This document shows, piece by piece, positions 6,125 through 12,898 of a stretch of 13,049 nt of DNA. The stretch spans positions 1 through 13,049 of the forward strand of contig JAVSLW010000053.1 in NCBI GenBank assembly GCA_039666455.1. Direction: 5' to 3'. Position numbers and translations under genes: made by a program. Position 1 is the first letter of the stretch. Each line of letters opens with the position of its first letter. The notes beneath the pieces were generated by a model. That model searched no databases. It saw only the letters and a program-made list of their open reading frames with translations, and was not told the DNA's origin. The DNA is from Methanobacterium sp. (lineage in GTDB: Archaea; Methanobacteriota; Methanobacteria; Methanobacteriales; Methanobacteriaceae).

Positions 6125-9100
6125 TCAATTTTTTACACTATTTTCAACAATTTTAATTTCTTCGTCAGTCAAATCATACAGTTCATAAACCAGCTTGTCA
6201 ATCTGTTTATCTGTCGCGTCTATCTGACGCTTTAACATCTTCTTTTCATTCGGCGTTTTTGCAGCGTCAAGATTTTTGTGCAACTGGAGCATTTGTTCGA
6301 CTAATTTGACCATTTTATCGTGAAGTGCAACATCATCAGGATTTTGGAAGTCAATGGTGCGGATTGGTAATGAACCCATAATTTTAGTTTTAACTTCAAA
6401 AAAGCCACCCCCTTTAGGTGGTGCGACTATACGATGCAAATATGTTAATAAAGAAGAATTTAAAAGGCCTAATATGTATTCAATGCTTTCTACTACATTT
6501 TCACGTAAAATTAAGGATTTCAGTTTATTGTTAATAAATAAATATTTTTTAGATAGAGTAAATTCACCTTTAGATGATATTTCTGGACCTATAATCTTAG
6601 GAGACATATATAGAATTGGATCCCTAGGACACCATAATTCATACCACTTTTTACCAGATTTATCAAAATAAGCTCTTCCTTTAAGTAATTTTCTTGAATC
6701 AACAAGATATTTCCAAGTATTTGGTGATATTTGTTTTAATATATTTTCATCACAAACAGTTCCGTTGGATAGATTGTAGGGATAAATAACTACATGATTA
6801 AGTTTTTCATTTGAGATAGAATCGTATCTATGTATATCTTTACCTTTAGCTAAAGGATAAGTAGGTGGACTTTCTAAATTTAGTTTTTGAGATTCTTCTT
6901 TCTTCACAAAGAATACTTGATCTTTTCCGCTATGAATGCCTTCGCTTCCGTACATAAGTAAATCACTAAGCTTAGAAAAGGAATTAAATAATCTTTTAAA
7001 AAGTTTAAATTCTATTTTATTTAAAAAATACCATTCATCATCTGTATTAAAAATAAATGAAGGAGCTATAAAATTACTTATTGTCTCAACTTCTTCTCCT
7101 TTTAGACATTTATCCAAATCTGAAAGAGGAATTCCACTTTTATCACATCTTAATATATTAATGTCCTTTTGTTTTGTTGATTTATTAATTATAAATATTC
7201 CCACATAGTTCATGGCCTTTTTAAAAACTTGATTAGTTCCAAAATCTACAACATGCTGGATTGACCCAAGCTTTTTGATTGTAGTACGAAGTCCTTGACC
7301 ATAATCCCTCCTAGTAAACATAGATGGCATAATATATCCTAATAATCCGTAATTTGAGATTAGATTTAAGCCTTGTTCTACAAATGGAATATATAAATCA
7401 AAGCGTCGAGTAGCTGAAGAATATTTGTTTGAAAGAGCCTTTTTTATGCCATTTCCTAATACTTTGACATCTACATATGGAGGATTCCCAATCACAGCGT
7501 CAAAACCACCATTTGCCATAATATCGCTAAATTCATCTTCCCAATCAAAAGCATTTATTTTTACAATTTTTTCGTCGCTTAAAGTCAGATCAGAGTCGTA
7601 AATTTCAGACGAAATCAAAGAATTACCGCATTTTATATTACTTTCAAGGTCTGGCAGTGCCCTTTCTCTAAAAAGCTTCTGTTGGGCCTCAATAACATCT
7701 TTATTTTCCCCTTCAAGCACTTTAAGCAATAAACTTAACTTAGTAACTTCTACAGCTTGAGGATCAATATCAACGCCATAAATATTATTTAAAAGAATTT
7801 TCTTTTTCTCCTGTATTGTAAGGAACCATTCGCCACCTTTTCCCTGATAAATCTTATCTTTCAAACGTTTTTTATCGTTTAAATTGGTATAATAATCCAG
7901 ATGCCACTTTAAAAGATAAGTGTAAGCTCCAAGCAGGAACGAACCAGAACCACAAGCAGGGTCAAGAATTTTCAATTCTGAAACTTTATTTGGTGTTTTA
8001 CCCTTGCAGAGTTTCCCGACAGTATTTTCAACAATGTAATCAACGATAAATTGAGGAGTGTAATAAACACCGCCAGCTTTTTTGACTTCTGGCTTTTCTT
8101 CAACCTTTGCACGATGCCCAGCAGTTAATCTTATCACTTTACCCAGAAACTGTTCGTAAACATGCCCTAAAATCTCAACGGAAATAACAGAAAATTCATA
8201 AGGACTTGGATAATAAATACTTTTTATTATTGTTTTTAAAATGCCATCATCAATTTTAAGAGTCATTGTAAGGTCATCATGAGGTGTATTTCTGCCTTTT
8301 TCCTCTTTAAAGTGGAATAAACCTGAATTATATTTTTCATCTGCTTTTATACATAGTTTACAGAATTCTTCATAGATATTTTCGTGTTCAAGAAGTAATT
8401 TAAGCTGTTCTTGTGGTTCAATCCCTCGATCTTCGCACATTCGAAGGAAAACAATTCTGTCGATTATCTGCTGTACTGCATAGTTAAGTTGATCCACGGA
8501 AAGTTCTTCATTTCTAAGTGCAATGTTTTTTGCAAGTAAATCTCTCCAGTTTTCAATTTCTGAAAGGAATTCATCATCAACTTCATGAGTTCCACGTTTC
8601 TTTTTAGTTCCTTCAGCGAATTTATCAAATTTACCCTTTAATACAGCTTCTTTAGAAAAAATATTATAGATTTCATCCCATTTATCGATATAATCTTCAA
8701 AGGTATAATATAAAATTCTGCCAATGCCTGCGTTCTCATTCTTTTTAGGGCGTGAACGGGCCTCATAAACTGAAAGCTCTTCAAAATCAGTTAAAATAGA
8801 TACTGGAAGCTTCGCACTCCATGCATATCTTCTAAGTTGGTATGATGGTTGTATTCCAATTTTAATATCTACTGATGGCTTTTTTGCCTCTACAAAAAAT
8901 TTACGGACTCCAGCTAATGTAAAGCAATAATCAGGGGCTTTAGTACCTCCACCAACTTTAATAGAGTCTTCAAAAATAACATCACGATACTGAGGTGCTG
9001 CTCCCTGTTCATTGTCAACATCCCAGCCTAAAGCCTTGAAAAATGGGTTTAAAAATTCCTGTTTTAATTGTTCTTCTTTATAATTCCTGTTTTTATATGC

Positions 9101-9160
9101 CTTAATGTTACGTTTGAAATTCTTGACAAGTTCTATTACTTCTTCTGGCGCAGTTTGCAA
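6125..9160 (-). CDS. single-chain (type IIG-like) restriction endonuclease-adenine methyltransferase
   Basis: One 1011-residue polypeptide carrying DNA cleavage, N6-adenine methylation and target recognition. The N-terminal nuclease has a PD-(D/E)xK pattern: D77 in APDYCF and E91-A-K93 in FFVEAKKP. The methyltransferase has the entry motif VYYTPQFIVDYIVE (365-378), motif I LDPACGSGSFLL (399-410), a GVDIDPQAVEVTKLSLLL segment (462-479) and motif IV NPPY (559-562). The C-terminal part, from about 640, resembles TaqI/Eco57I-type recognition domains, with APPKGGGFFEVKT and GSLPIR near the end; target specificity cannot be read from it. The start is TTG 9160-9158: AGGGGA lies at 9168-9173, seven bases upstream, and an in-frame stop lies two codons before. 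A TATA-like TTTTAAAT near 9207-9216 fits. No separate specificity subunit is present. The reading frame is intact, unlike its neighbours. Confidence 0.88.
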   Translation of the reverse strand: MQTAPEEVIELVKNFKRNIKAYKNRNYKEEQLKQEFLNPFFKALGWDVDNEQGAAPQYRDVIFEDSIKVGGGTKAPDYCFTLAGVRKFFVEAKKPSVDIKIGIQPSYQLRRYAWSAKLPVSILTDFEELSVYEARSRPKKNENAGIGRILYYTFEDYIDKWDEIYNIFSKEAVLKGKFDKFAEGTKKKRGTHEVDDEFLSEIENWRDLLAKNIALRNEELSVDQLNYAVQQIIDRIVFLRMCEDRGIEPQEQLKLLLEHENIYEEFCKLCIKADEKYNSGLFHFKEEKGRNTPHDDLTMTLKIDDGILKTIIKSIYYPSPYEFSVISVEILGHVYEQFLGKVIRLTAGHRAKVEEKPEVKKAGGVYYTPQFIVDYIVENTVGKLCKGKTPNKVSELKILDPACGSGSFLLGAYTYLLKWHLDYYTNLNDKKRLKDKIYQGKGGEWFLTIQEKKKILLNNIYGVDIDPQAVEVTKLSLLLKVLEGENKDVIEAQQKLFRERALPDLESNIKCGNSLISSEIYDSDLTLSDEKIVKINAFDWEDEFSDIMANGGFDAVIGNPPYVDVKVLGNGIKKALSNKYSSATRRFDLYIPFVEQGLNLISNYGLLGYIMPSMFTRRDYGQGLRTTIKKLGSIQHVVDFGTNQVFKKAMNYVGIFIINKSTKQKDINILRCDKSGIPLSDLDKCLKGEEVETISNFIAPSFIFNTDDEWYFLNKIEFKLFKRLFNSFSKLSDLLMYGSEGIHSGKDQVFFVKKEESQKLNLESPPTYPLAKGKDIHRYDSISNEKLNHVVIYPYNLSNGTVCDENILKQISPNTWKYLVDSRKLLKGRAYFDKSGKKWYELWCPRDPILYMSPKIIGPEISSKGEFTLSKKYLFINNKLKSLILRENVVESIEYILGLLNSSLLTYLHRIVAPPKGGGFFEVKTKIMGSLPIRTIDFQNPDDVALHDKMVKLVEQMLQLHKNLDAAKTPNEKKMLKRQIDATDKQIDKLVYELYDLTDEEIKIVENSVKN

Positions 9161-9167
9161 TTTTTAA

Positions 9168-9173
9168 TCCCCT
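9168..9173 (-). promoter_or_regulatory. ribosome binding site supporting a TTG start
   Basis: AGGGGA on the minus strand, seven bases before TTG 9160. With the in-frame TAA just upstream it decides the start of the restriction-modification gene. Confidence 0.7.
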
Positions 9174-9359
9174 ACAAATCTTATTTTGTATATAAATCGA
9201 GAATAGATTTAAAATGTCATAAGAATATCTCAATATTCAAATAGATAAATCATACGATTTAAATAAAATTAAAATCTTAAATTACATTAAATATCAATTA
9301 TCTCATACAAATTAAATCATAAAGAACTATTTAATGATGTGTTATGGGTGGCAGTCGTT

Positions 9360-9539
9360 ATGGATATTATAAATGTCTTAAAAAAACATGAAACTGAAAT
9401 TAAAAACAAATATCATGTTAAAAGGATTGGTTTGTTTGGTTCCTATGCTCGACAGGAAGAAAATGAAGAGAGCGATGTTGTCCTCAAACACTTCGTGTTT
9501 GGGACCCTCGGAAATTCTACGAATTTCAGGGGCATGTAA
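9360..9539 (+). pseudogene. MNT nucleotidyltransferase cut off by a hairpin insertion
   Basis: The first 40 codons read as a typical minimal nucleotidyltransferase: MDIINVLKK, then VKRIGLFGSYARQEENEESDV. The motif should run on as SDIDILVEF. Instead, just after the first Asp (SDV), the sequence passes into the hairpin cluster at 9480-9562, so the second catalytic Asp and the rest of the fold are missing and the frame ends at 9537-9539 after unrelated residues. ATG 9360 is preferred over the upstream TTG-type start at 9339, because GGTGG at 9347-9351 is eight bases away and the family starts here. The possible continuation after 9562 (a SVIYRRN stretch near 9580-9600) is too short to assign. 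It is divergent from the restriction-modification gene and unrelated in detail to the MNT at 5775. Confidence 0.65.
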
Positions 9540-9562
9540 AAAATCAAAGATTTTCGAAGGCC
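9480..9562. mobile_element. three abutting triloop hairpins inserted in an MNT gene (MITE-like element)
   Basis: Three stem-loops follow each other without a spare base. H1 9480-9505: GTCC, bulged T, CAAACAC, loop TTC, GTGTTTG, GGAC. H2 9506-9530: CCT, bulge CG, GAAATTC, loop TAC, GAATTTC, AGG. H3 9531-9562: GGC, ATGTAA, AAAATC, loop AAA, GATTTT, CGAAG, GCC. Each has a short GC outer stem, a bulge or internal loop, an AT-rich inner stem and a triloop. The block begins exactly where the MNT reading frame loses its homology. It could be a non-autonomous mobile element, a dispersed palindromic repeat or a folded RNA. No transposase and no clear target duplication are visible. Confidence 0.5.
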
Positions 9563-9666
9563 ACAAAAACCATTGGTTATAGCGTGATTTATAGACGCAA
9601 CATATTAGCTTATTTTTAAAAAATGATTAAAATTTAATTTTATTCATGTGAATTTATTTTTATGAA

Positions 9667-9882
9667 TTATTGCTCAAATTCTATAGCGATACATTCCCAT
9701 GGTTGAGATTCCGTATCAATAGTAGCGTATAACTCTTTTTCTACATCCTGGAATAAATCCTCACAACTGAATTTTAAATCTGCAGATTTTTTAACAGGAT
9801 ATATTCTGCCTCTTGCACTTTTAACAATTATATCGCCCTCTCGACTTATGCCCATTACTAATTGTTTTATTTCTTTTGCCAT
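9667..9882 (-). CDS. small conserved-looking protein of unknown function (71 aa)
   Basis: I do not recognise this family. The protein is acidic in its C-terminal half, without membrane segments, signal peptide or Cys motifs. It has an N-terminal MAKEIKQLVMGISREGDI, a middle VKSARGRIYPVKKS that looks like a beta-hairpin, and a C-terminal QPWECIAIEFEQ. The ATG at 9882 is preferred over the ATG at 9897 because TGGAG (inside the longer reading) stands nine bases before it. Dense coding-like composition in an AT-rich region and a plausible TATA element (AATAAATATAG on the minus strand near 9956-9966) support a real gene. It lies among the MNT, nuclease and restriction genes, so a defence or antitoxin role is possible but is only guilt by association. 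Confidence 0.6.
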   Translation of the reverse strand: MAKEIKQLVMGISREGDIIVKSARGRIYPVKKSADLKFSCEDLFQDVEKELYATIDTESQPWECIAIEFEQ

Positions 9883-10048
9883 ATTGCTCAACTCCATTAA
9901 TTTAATTTTTTATTGACTAATTGCTAAGAATCTTAAAACTAAAATATTTTTCAATCTATATTTATTATAACTCCCATTATAAGTGTACTATTATTTTTAA
10001 ATTTTAATATACCTGCTTACCTATTTTAAGATGATTTTGCATAACTAT

Positions 10049-10094
10049 GAGAGGTTTCAGGATCATCAAAAACTCTCGAAAAGGGGCTCTTTTC
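10049..10094. repeat. two touching hairpins
   Basis: First hairpin: GAGAG (10049-10053), then a G/A mismatch and TTT/AAA, closing at CTCTC (10073-10077) around a 12-nt loop. Second: GAAAAG (10078-10083), loop GGGCT, CTTTTC (10089-10094). The second begins on the base after the first ends, as in the cluster at 9480-9562. It may be a folded RNA or a repeat; no clear T-run directly follows. Confidence 0.4.
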
Positions 10095-10113
10095 ATTGTT
10101 TAATCTCATTTGA

Positions 10114-10131
10114 TAATATCAATTGATATTA
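10114..10131. promoter_or_regulatory. 18-bp perfect palindrome upstream of the nuclease gene
   Basis: TAATATCAATTGATATTA is its own reverse complement. It lies about 100 bp before the ATG of the PBECR2-like gene and 60-70 bp before its TATA-like element, so it could be an operator. In such AT-rich DNA chance cannot be excluded. Confidence 0.35.
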
Positions 10132-10191
10132 AATTTCACAGAATCTATATACCTTAAGTATTAGATTATTAGGATTATAGATAAATAGTTT

Positions 10192-10202
10192 AATAAATAT
10201 AA
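10192..10202 (+). promoter_or_regulatory. TATA-like element of the nuclease/DUF2283 operon
   Basis: AATAAATATAA; about 25 bp on, the start would fall near 10223, only 6-21 bases before the candidate ATGs at 10229 and 10244. The mRNA would have a very short leader. Confidence 0.4.
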
Positions 10203-10228
10203 GGTCAAATATTTCACCTTAAATAACA

Positions 10229-10552
10229 ATGGGATTGAATTATATGGACAAGGTCAACTCCATAAATGGCGTATCTATACGATTGACTAATGAAAGATGG
10301 TTTCATATTACAGAAGGCCATCCAGAGATGGCGGGTTTTTATTTTGAAGTTCTTGAGACAGTAGAAGAACCGGAAGCGATATATGCTGGTGAAAGCGAAG
10401 AATACATAGCAATAAGAAATATAAAAGATAAAAAATACATTGTAGTAATATATAAAGAATTAAATGATGATGGATTTGTGATTACCGCATTTTTCACCAA
10501 ACGAATTAAACAAATGGAAAAGAGGCGAAAAGTATGGGGAACATTGAAGTGA
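10229..10552 (+). CDS. PBECR2-like nuclease-fold protein, putative toxin
   Basis: A 107-residue soluble protein resembling the phage-barnase/EndoU/ColicinE5-RelE-like (PBECR) nuclease superfamily. Supporting motifs: RLTNERWFHITEGHPEM at 18-34, with the ERW-HI-HPEM pattern, and KKYIVVIYKE (68-77) with DGFVITAFFTKRIK (81-94), the terminal beta-strands with a basic tail. The RNase role is inferred from the fold family; catalytic residues are not proven here. Two starts are open: ATG 10229 without a ribosome site but near the predicted transcript start, and ATG 10244 (102 residues) with a GGGA ten bases before. The DUF2283 gene overlaps its last 19 bases, so the two are translationally coupled. 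This pairing of a small nuclease-like gene and DUF2283 suggests a toxin-antitoxin unit. Confidence 0.72.
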   Translation: MGLNYMDKVNSINGVSIRLTNERWFHITEGHPEMAGFYFEVLETVEEPEAIYAGESEEYIAIRNIKDKKYIVVIYKELNDDGFVITAFFTKRIKQMEKRRKVWGTLK

Positions 10553-10779
10553 AAAAAATATTACATATTGTTCCTGAATTATTGAAAATGCCCTATCCAA
10601 GGATCTGGACAGATTACGATAAAGAGGCCGATGTTTTATATATTAATTTCAAAAAACCAAGTCATGCAGATGACTCAGAAATAATGGATGACGATGTAAT
10701 AATCCGATACGAAAAAGGAGACGTTATAGGTATTACCATTATTAATGCCAGTAAAAGAGAAGTTTTAAGCGATATATGA
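10534..10779 (+). CDS. DUF2283 family protein, putative antitoxin
   Basis: An 81-residue acidic protein with the DUF2283 core: YDKEADVLYINF at 28-39, DDDVIIRY at 52-59 and VIGITIINAS at 64-73. The family is small and often encoded next to toxin-like genes; its biochemical role is not settled. ATG 10534 has GAGG at 10522-10525, eight bases away, inside the end of the upstream gene, and the two overlap by 19 bp in different frames. Tight coupling with a nuclease-like partner and an acidic composition suit an antitoxin, though here the presumed toxin comes first. The first 25 residues (KKILHIVPELLKMPYPRIW) precede the usual domain start and might be the partner-binding part; this is inference. 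Confidence 0.8.
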   Translation: MGNIEVKKILHIVPELLKMPYPRIWTDYDKEADVLYINFKKPSHADDSEIMDDDVIIRYEKGDVIGITIINASKREVLSDI

Positions 10780-11079
10780 ATTTTCTCTTTCAAACAGAAT
10801 AAACGTGTTTAGACAACTCCCGCAAAGAACTTGGAGTAGGTGATATTGATTTTGCTTCAACTGCAATGAAAGCTCTCATTTAGGACTGTGAAATTCCTAA
10901 TTTTAATTTTTTCTAAATAACGATCTTGTGGCCAAAAAATTTAACGAAATAAATATTTTATTCATCTTTTTTAAAGTTTTTACCCACACTCCCTGCTTTA
11001 CCCGCATTTTCACCAACTGTGTCCAGTAGTTACTATCGGGCATGGTTAAAACTGCAGGGTTTATTTTGCATCCTATTTT
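10780..11079. other. intergenic region with gene debris
   Basis: 300 bp between the DUF2283 gene and the DUF3021-like gene. It holds the coding remnant at 10803-10883. The rest has no convincing gene, hairpin or promoter. The ATG at 11042 and a T6 run at 11075-11080 probably belong to the broken start of the downstream gene. Confidence 0.45.
10803..10883 (+). pseudogene. short coding remnant
   Basis: A 26-codon stretch without a start codon reads TCLDNSRKELGVGDIDF and then ASTAMKALI before a TAG. Its composition is protein-like. The S-x-K-E-LG pattern near a C-terminus is reminiscent of NAD-dependent epimerase/dehydratase (extended SDR) tails, but the match is from memory and weak. No upstream part of such a gene is present; the region before it is the end of the DUF2283 gene. 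Read as debris of a deleted gene. Confidence 0.3.
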
Positions 11080-11436
11080 TTGCATTTTAGTTTAGGATAT
11101 GATGGTTATATTTCAGACTTCATGGCCAATTATGTTAAATATTCCTTTGTGGCCATGGTTATAGGTGTTGGATTTTCTCTTCCCTCAATAGTATACGAAA
11201 GAGAAGACCTTTCCATGCCCCTGAAAGTTTTGATACATATGGGAACTGGAATGATAGTTTACTTCTTAGCAGTGCTTTATGCCGGGTGGATACCTGCATC
11301 TTTAGGAATTGGTGCCTTAATCATATCACTTTTAATAGGAATCAGCATTGCTGTTGTGATATGGTTTGGATTCTATCTTTACTACCGGGAAGAGGCCCTG
11401 AAAATAAATAAACAAATAAAGAAGATGAATCAGTAA
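11080..11436 (+). CDS. DUF3021-like membrane protein with a damaged start
   Basis: Small integral membrane protein. Hydrophobic segments lie at about 18-38 (YVKYSFVAMVIGVGFSLPSI), 49-70 (VLIHMGTGMIVYFLAVLYAGWI) and 73-100 (SLGIGALII onward), with a basic C-terminal tail KINKQIKKMNQ. LIH and AGWIP are typical of DUF3021 proteins, whose function is unknown and which often neighbour LytTR regulators; none is here. The frame opens with a TTG at 11080 (or ATG 11122) and neither has a ribosome site. An ATG at 11042 is one base out of frame. One extra T in the T6 run at 11075-11080 joins it, giving about 131 residues, closer to the usual 130-145, with the missing first membrane segment. So either a broken gene or a homopolymer error. 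Confidence 0.6.
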   Translation: MHFSLGYDGYISDFMANYVKYSFVAMVIGVGFSLPSIVYEREDLSMPLKVLIHMGTGMIVYFLAVLYAGWIPASLGIGALIISLLIGISIAVVIWFGFYLYYREEALKINKQIKKMNQ

Positions 11437-11635
11437 ATATCTGGTAAACAAATCCATTTTTTTCCTATATCTATTTTTTCCATATTTTTCCCCGGTATTG
11501 TTTTGTTCTGTAGTTATATATGCCCCATTACATATAAAAATACTTCACAATCATTAATTTGGTGATAGAAGTAAAATACTAAATATATCTTTCTACTTAC
11601 TTTAAACTGATTAATTTCATTTTCACAAATAAGTG

Positions 11636-11648
11636 AAACTTTTATATA
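11636..11648 (+). promoter_or_regulatory. BRE/TATA promoter of the substrate-binding protein gene
   Basis: GAAACT as a BRE-like element followed by TTTATATAAC (11641-11650). The predicted start is near 11671, giving a leader of about 17 nt. The upstream half-site TATAACAA overlaps this TATA box. Confidence 0.55.
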
Positions 11649-11671
11649 ACAAAATATAACAATTGTTATAT
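11645..11671. promoter_or_regulatory. operator-like array: two TATAACAA half-sites 10 bp apart plus an inverted copy
   Basis: TATAACAA occurs at 11645-11652 and again at 11655-11662, exactly 10 bp apart, and its reverse TTGTTATA follows at 11663-11670. The last two form an 18-bp perfect palindrome ATATAACAATTGTTATAT (11654-11671). The array spans the TATA box to the predicted transcription start, so a bound regulator would block TBP/TFB or RNA polymerase. The low-complexity surroundings lower certainty somewhat. Confidence 0.6.
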
Positions 11672-11687
11672 AATAAGTAAAATTAAC

Positions 11688-12602
11688 ATGGAGGAATTTC
11701 ACATTAACATTGGTTACCTATCAACAATTTATCACACTTCATTTATCCTGAAAAACGAACCCTTAGGTAATTTAGGCAATTATGATTTAAAATGGTTCCT
11801 ATTTGCCACGGGCCCTGCAATGAAGGACGCATTTACCTCAAGAAATCTTGATGTAGGATACATTGGCCTTCCTCCAGTTATGATAGGCATTGAAAATGGT
11901 TTAAAAATTAAATGTGTTGGAGGAGGACATGTAGAAGGCACTGTAATGGTTGCCCCCGAATCTTATAAAACTTTTGATGGATTAGGCAGTATAAAAGCTG
12001 TTTTAAAGCAGTTTGAAGGAAAAGCTATTGGAACTCCATCAAAAGGATGTATTCACGACGTGATAATACGTGAAATGACAAAAGAACTTGATATTGAAAT
12101 TAAAAACTTTGCATGGGCTGATTTTATCCCTGATTCCATAGAAGAAGGTGAAATTGCTGCTGGTGTTGGAACACCATCCCTTGCAGCAGTTACCTCAAGA
12201 AGATTTGCTTCTTGTATTGCTATTCCACCATCTAAACTCTGGCCATGGAATCCAAGCTATGGAATAGTTGTAAAAGAAGAACTAATCCACGAATCACCCG
12301 AATTTATCACTGATTTCCTGAAAGCTCATGAAGACGCCTGTAATTTAATAAGATTGAACCCAGAAAAAGCTGCTGAAATTGCCTTAAAAGAAGTTGAAGT
12401 TGTTGATAAAGATTTTGTGCTTAATACATATAATGTATCTCCAAAATACTGTGCAAGCATTCCAAGAGATTACATTGAATCTACACTTAAGTTTATTCAG
12501 GTACTGCGAAATTTGGGTTATATGAAAGGAGATTTAAAACAAGAGGATATTTTTAACACCGAATTCATTGAAAAAGTTCATCCAGAACCTGCCCATTACT
12601 AA
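11688..12602 (+). CDS. NMT1/SsuA-like substrate-binding protein without signal peptide
   Basis: A 304-residue periplasmic-binding-fold protein of the NitT/TauT/NMT1 group. Signatures: IGYLSTIYHTSFILKNE (8-24); TGPAMKDAFTSRNLDVGYIG (41-60) then LPPVMIGIENGLKIKCV (61-77); EGKAIGTPSKGCIHDVIIRE (110-129). Full length, but it starts straight into the first beta-strand with no signal peptide or lipobox, and the upstream DNA does not encode one in another frame. So it is probably cytosolic, or it uses a different export route. No permease or ATPase gene is next to it in the window. Known fates of this fold outside transport include the Thi5-type pyrimidine synthases and Mqn-type enzymes; the ligand cannot be predicted here. 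ATG 11688 lacks an upstream ribosome site; GGAGG lies just inside the gene (11691-11695). Confidence 0.82.
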   Translation: MEEFHINIGYLSTIYHTSFILKNEPLGNLGNYDLKWFLFATGPAMKDAFTSRNLDVGYIGLPPVMIGIENGLKIKCVGGGHVEGTVMVAPESYKTFDGLGSIKAVLKQFEGKAIGTPSKGCIHDVIIREMTKELDIEIKNFAWADFIPDSIEEGEIAAGVGTPSLAAVTSRRFASCIAIPPSKLWPWNPSYGIVVKEELIHESPEFITDFLKAHEDACNLIRLNPEKAAEIALKEVEVVDKDFVLNTYNVSPKYCASIPRDYIESTLKFIQVLRNLGYMKGDLKQEDIFNTEFIEKVHPEPAHY

Positions 12603-12628
12603 CTTACAATTATTTTATTTATCGTTAA

Positions 12629-12745
12629 TTATCTTTTTTCTCGTGTTCTCTTTTCCTGTTTAAGTTCTTCCGCTATTCTAACCAGTTCCTCATTAATTTG
12701 CCTGATAAGTGTTTCTTCGTTTTTTATTTTTTTCTTTAAGTTCAC
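12629..12745 (-). pseudogene. short coiled-coil coding fragment
   Basis: A 38-codon frame from GTG 12745 to TAA 12629-12631, rich in E, K, L, I and R: TLIRQINEELVRIAEELKQE followed by KRTREKR. The heptad spacing fits a coiled coil. Upstream in the neighbouring frame EKELTKRVSELKEK continues the same character, with the shift falling in A-runs at about 12728-12737, and a stop lies just before that. This looks like the C-terminal remnant of a longer coiled-coil protein, but a real short protein cannot be excluded. Confidence 0.35.
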
Positions 12746-12888
12746 TGACTCTTTTTGTTAATTCTTTTTCTTATACTTCGAGGCATGGAATATAGATTTG
12801 TTTTTTGCTACATTAACAATTTAGCAAATTTCAATTATGAAAAAGTCTTAAAATTTTGCCTTTTTTTCAAATACCTCAATTTTTGATG

Positions 12889-12898
12889 TATATAAATT
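12889..12898 (+). promoter_or_regulatory. TATA box, probably of the transposase gene
   Basis: TATATAAATT preceded by GATG; the start would be near 12916-12920, giving a leader of about 60 nt to the ATG at 12981. Confidence 0.4.

Larger units (their letters stand above)
9883..10228. other. structured intergenic region before the nuclease/DUF2283 pair
   Basis: About 345 bp without coding sequence. Besides the promoters of the two flanking genes it carries two touching hairpins (10049-10094) and an 18-bp palindrome (10114-10131), described separately. An imperfect inverted repeat with AATCTA/TAGATT arms follows near 10142-10168. Confidence 0.5.

Noticed and set aside
10903..11085. 60-codon open frame on the minus strand
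   Set aside because: No ribosome site, no family resemblance, and it overlaps the broken start of the DUF3021 gene.
11645..11670. TATAACAA copies as a CRISPR or tandem repeat array
   Set aside because: Only three 8-bp copies with 2-bp or no spacers; the promoter position fits an operator instead.
11514..11702. 62-codon open frame on the minus strand over the binding-protein promoter
   Set aside because: Composed of low-complexity AT-rich DNA, without a start signal, and it lies over a clear promoter/operator.
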